From Bacteroidota bacterium (GTDB taxonomy: Bacteria > Bacteroidota > Bacteroidia > NS11-12g > UBA955), in NCBI GenBank assembly GCA_009918425.1, contig RGEC01000145.1, positions 1 through 5,672 of the forward strand: 5,672 nt of DNA, in the 5' to 3' direction. The position numbers and the translations under genes were made by a program. Below are positions 4,885-5,672 of this stretch, in pieces (position 1 is the first letter of the stretch; every line of letters starts with the position of its first letter). Below the pieces are notes generated by a model. It did not search any database. It had not been told where the DNA came from and worked only from the letters and a program-made list of their open reading frames with translations.

Positions 4885-5672
4885 ATGATTTATAATCCTT
4901 CCTTGCCTATCATCAAACCCGGTTGGAACGGCAATCCTCTTGACAAGAAAGGTCGTTTCTGTAATCATGAATTTCCGCATATTCCAAAGTTTAAAGATGT
5001 GTGGCGATGGCAAACCGGTCCACGTCCTTTTAAAAAAGAGAAAAAACTGGACCTTTGGAAACCGGAAAGCCTTGCCGACAGTCTCTTCAGACGAAAAAAT
5101 GACGACTGCATAGTTTGGCTGGGACATGCCTGGTTTTTTCTTCGGCTGAATGGAATATCTATGCTTATTGATCCGGTATTGTTCAGCGCACGATTTTTAA
5201 AACACAGGGTGAAACAACCCTATACACCCCACGCATTTGGTGAAATTGATTACATACTCGTCTCCCATGACCATCGCGATCATTGCGATGAAAAGTCACT
5301 AAAAAGATTGATGCGCCTGAATCCCAGGGCAACAGTAATTACCGGACTGAATATGGGCAGACTCCTCCGCAAATGGGGTCATAACCACATGGTTGAAATG
5401 GGATGGTATCAGCAATTTCATGGTTTTGAAAACATTAAAATAACATACCTGCCTACCCGTCACTGGGGCCGACGCATGCTTCGGGACACAAACAAACGTT
5501 TGTGGGGAGCATTTGTTATTGAATCCGGAAACCGTTCAGTTTATTTTGGCAGCGACAGCGGCTATGGAAGCCATTTTAAGGAGTTAAGTGAACTTTTTCC
5601 CGGCCTGGATTATGCCATGCTGGGTATTGGTGCGTTTCAGCCTGAGTGGTTCATGAAGCCGGTGCACATGTC
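4885..5672 (+). CDS. MBL-fold hydrolase, NAPE-PLD/UlaG-like (3' partial)
   Basis: An open frame of 262 codons that runs off the window edge. It belongs to the metallo-beta-lactamase superfamily, in the branch containing N-acyl-phosphatidylethanolamine phospholipase D and UlaG-like proteins (COG2220 type). Evidence: WLGHAWFFLRLNG followed by LIDPVL (78-98), the metal motif SHDHRDHCD (127-135; H128, H130, D132, H133), PTRHWGRR with H193, YFGSDSGYG with D224, and KPVHM with H261 at the very end. The N-terminus (IIKPGWNGNPLDKKGRF) fits this family, supporting the ATG at 4885. There is no signal peptide or membrane helix, so it is likely cytosolic or peripheral. By family it may be a phosphodiesterase acting on phospholipid-like substrates, but bacterial members are mostly uncharacterised. 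Only a short C-terminal part should be missing (family length about 330-370). It is not related closely to the other MBL gene in the window. Confidence 0.88.
   Translation, partial: MIYNPSLPIIKPGWNGNPLDKKGRFCNHEFPHIPKFKDVWRWQTGPRPFKKEKKLDLWKPESLADSLFRRKNDDCIVWLGHAWFFLRLNGISMLIDPVLFSARFLKHRVKQPYTPHAFGEIDYILVSHDHRDHCDEKSLKRLMRLNPRATVITGLNMGRLLRKWGHNHMVEMGWYQQFHGFENIKITYLPTRHWGRRMLRDTNKRLWGAFVIESGNRSVYFGSDSGYGSHFKELSELFPGLDYAMLGIGAFQPEWFMKPVHM

Noticed and set aside
4636..5127. Minus-strand open frame of 163 codons spanning the hppA 3' end, terminator and start of the next gene
   Set aside because: It overlaps two well-supported plus-strand genes and a terminator, and its translation is low-complexity (runs of Phe/Leu) with no recognisable motif; it is an antisense shadow.

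Overview
The window looks like chromosomal DNA of a member of the Bacteroidota, possibly an uncultured one. The clues are moderate GC, genes without clear Shine-Dalgarno sequences, a TAnnTTTG-like promoter box before hppA, and the family character of the proteins (K+-dependent HppA, methionine aminopeptidase, a TPR protein with a glycosyltransferase-like front end). No search was run, so the taxonomy is an inference. No mobile element, tRNA, rRNA or CRISPR array was seen.

Layout. Bases 1-861 (+) are the C-terminal part of a larger protein: about 82 residues resembling the C-terminal soluble part of a Bacteroidota membrane glycosyltransferase, then several TPR units. It converges, with an 11-bp gap, on a minus-strand pair: a metallo-beta-lactamase-fold hydrolase (873-1718) and the upstream type I methionine aminopeptidase map (1722-2486). 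These two are 3 nt apart and almost certainly one operon. An intergenic region of about 110 bp carries promoter-like sequences for map (-) and for the divergent hppA (+). hppA (2597-4818), a membrane pyrophosphatase with an unusual Cys-rich C-terminal tail, ends in a strong intrinsic terminator (4823-4855). A second, unrelated MBL-fold gene of the NAPE-PLD-like type then starts at 4885 and runs off the right edge.

The main anomaly is in hppA. The reading frame breaks at about 3124-3133. Both halves are otherwise well conserved, but about 47 residues normally found between them are missing. These are transmembrane helix 5 and the start of the catalytic loop, including the [20 protein letters not shown] block. 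The sequence fits a deletion of about 151 bp between short direct repeats, which shifts the frame. As written the gene cannot make an active pump, so it is annotated as a pseudogene, with an assembly or sequencing artefact as the main alternative. I found no multi-gene defence or other novel system here; the rest is ordinary housekeeping or metabolic content.
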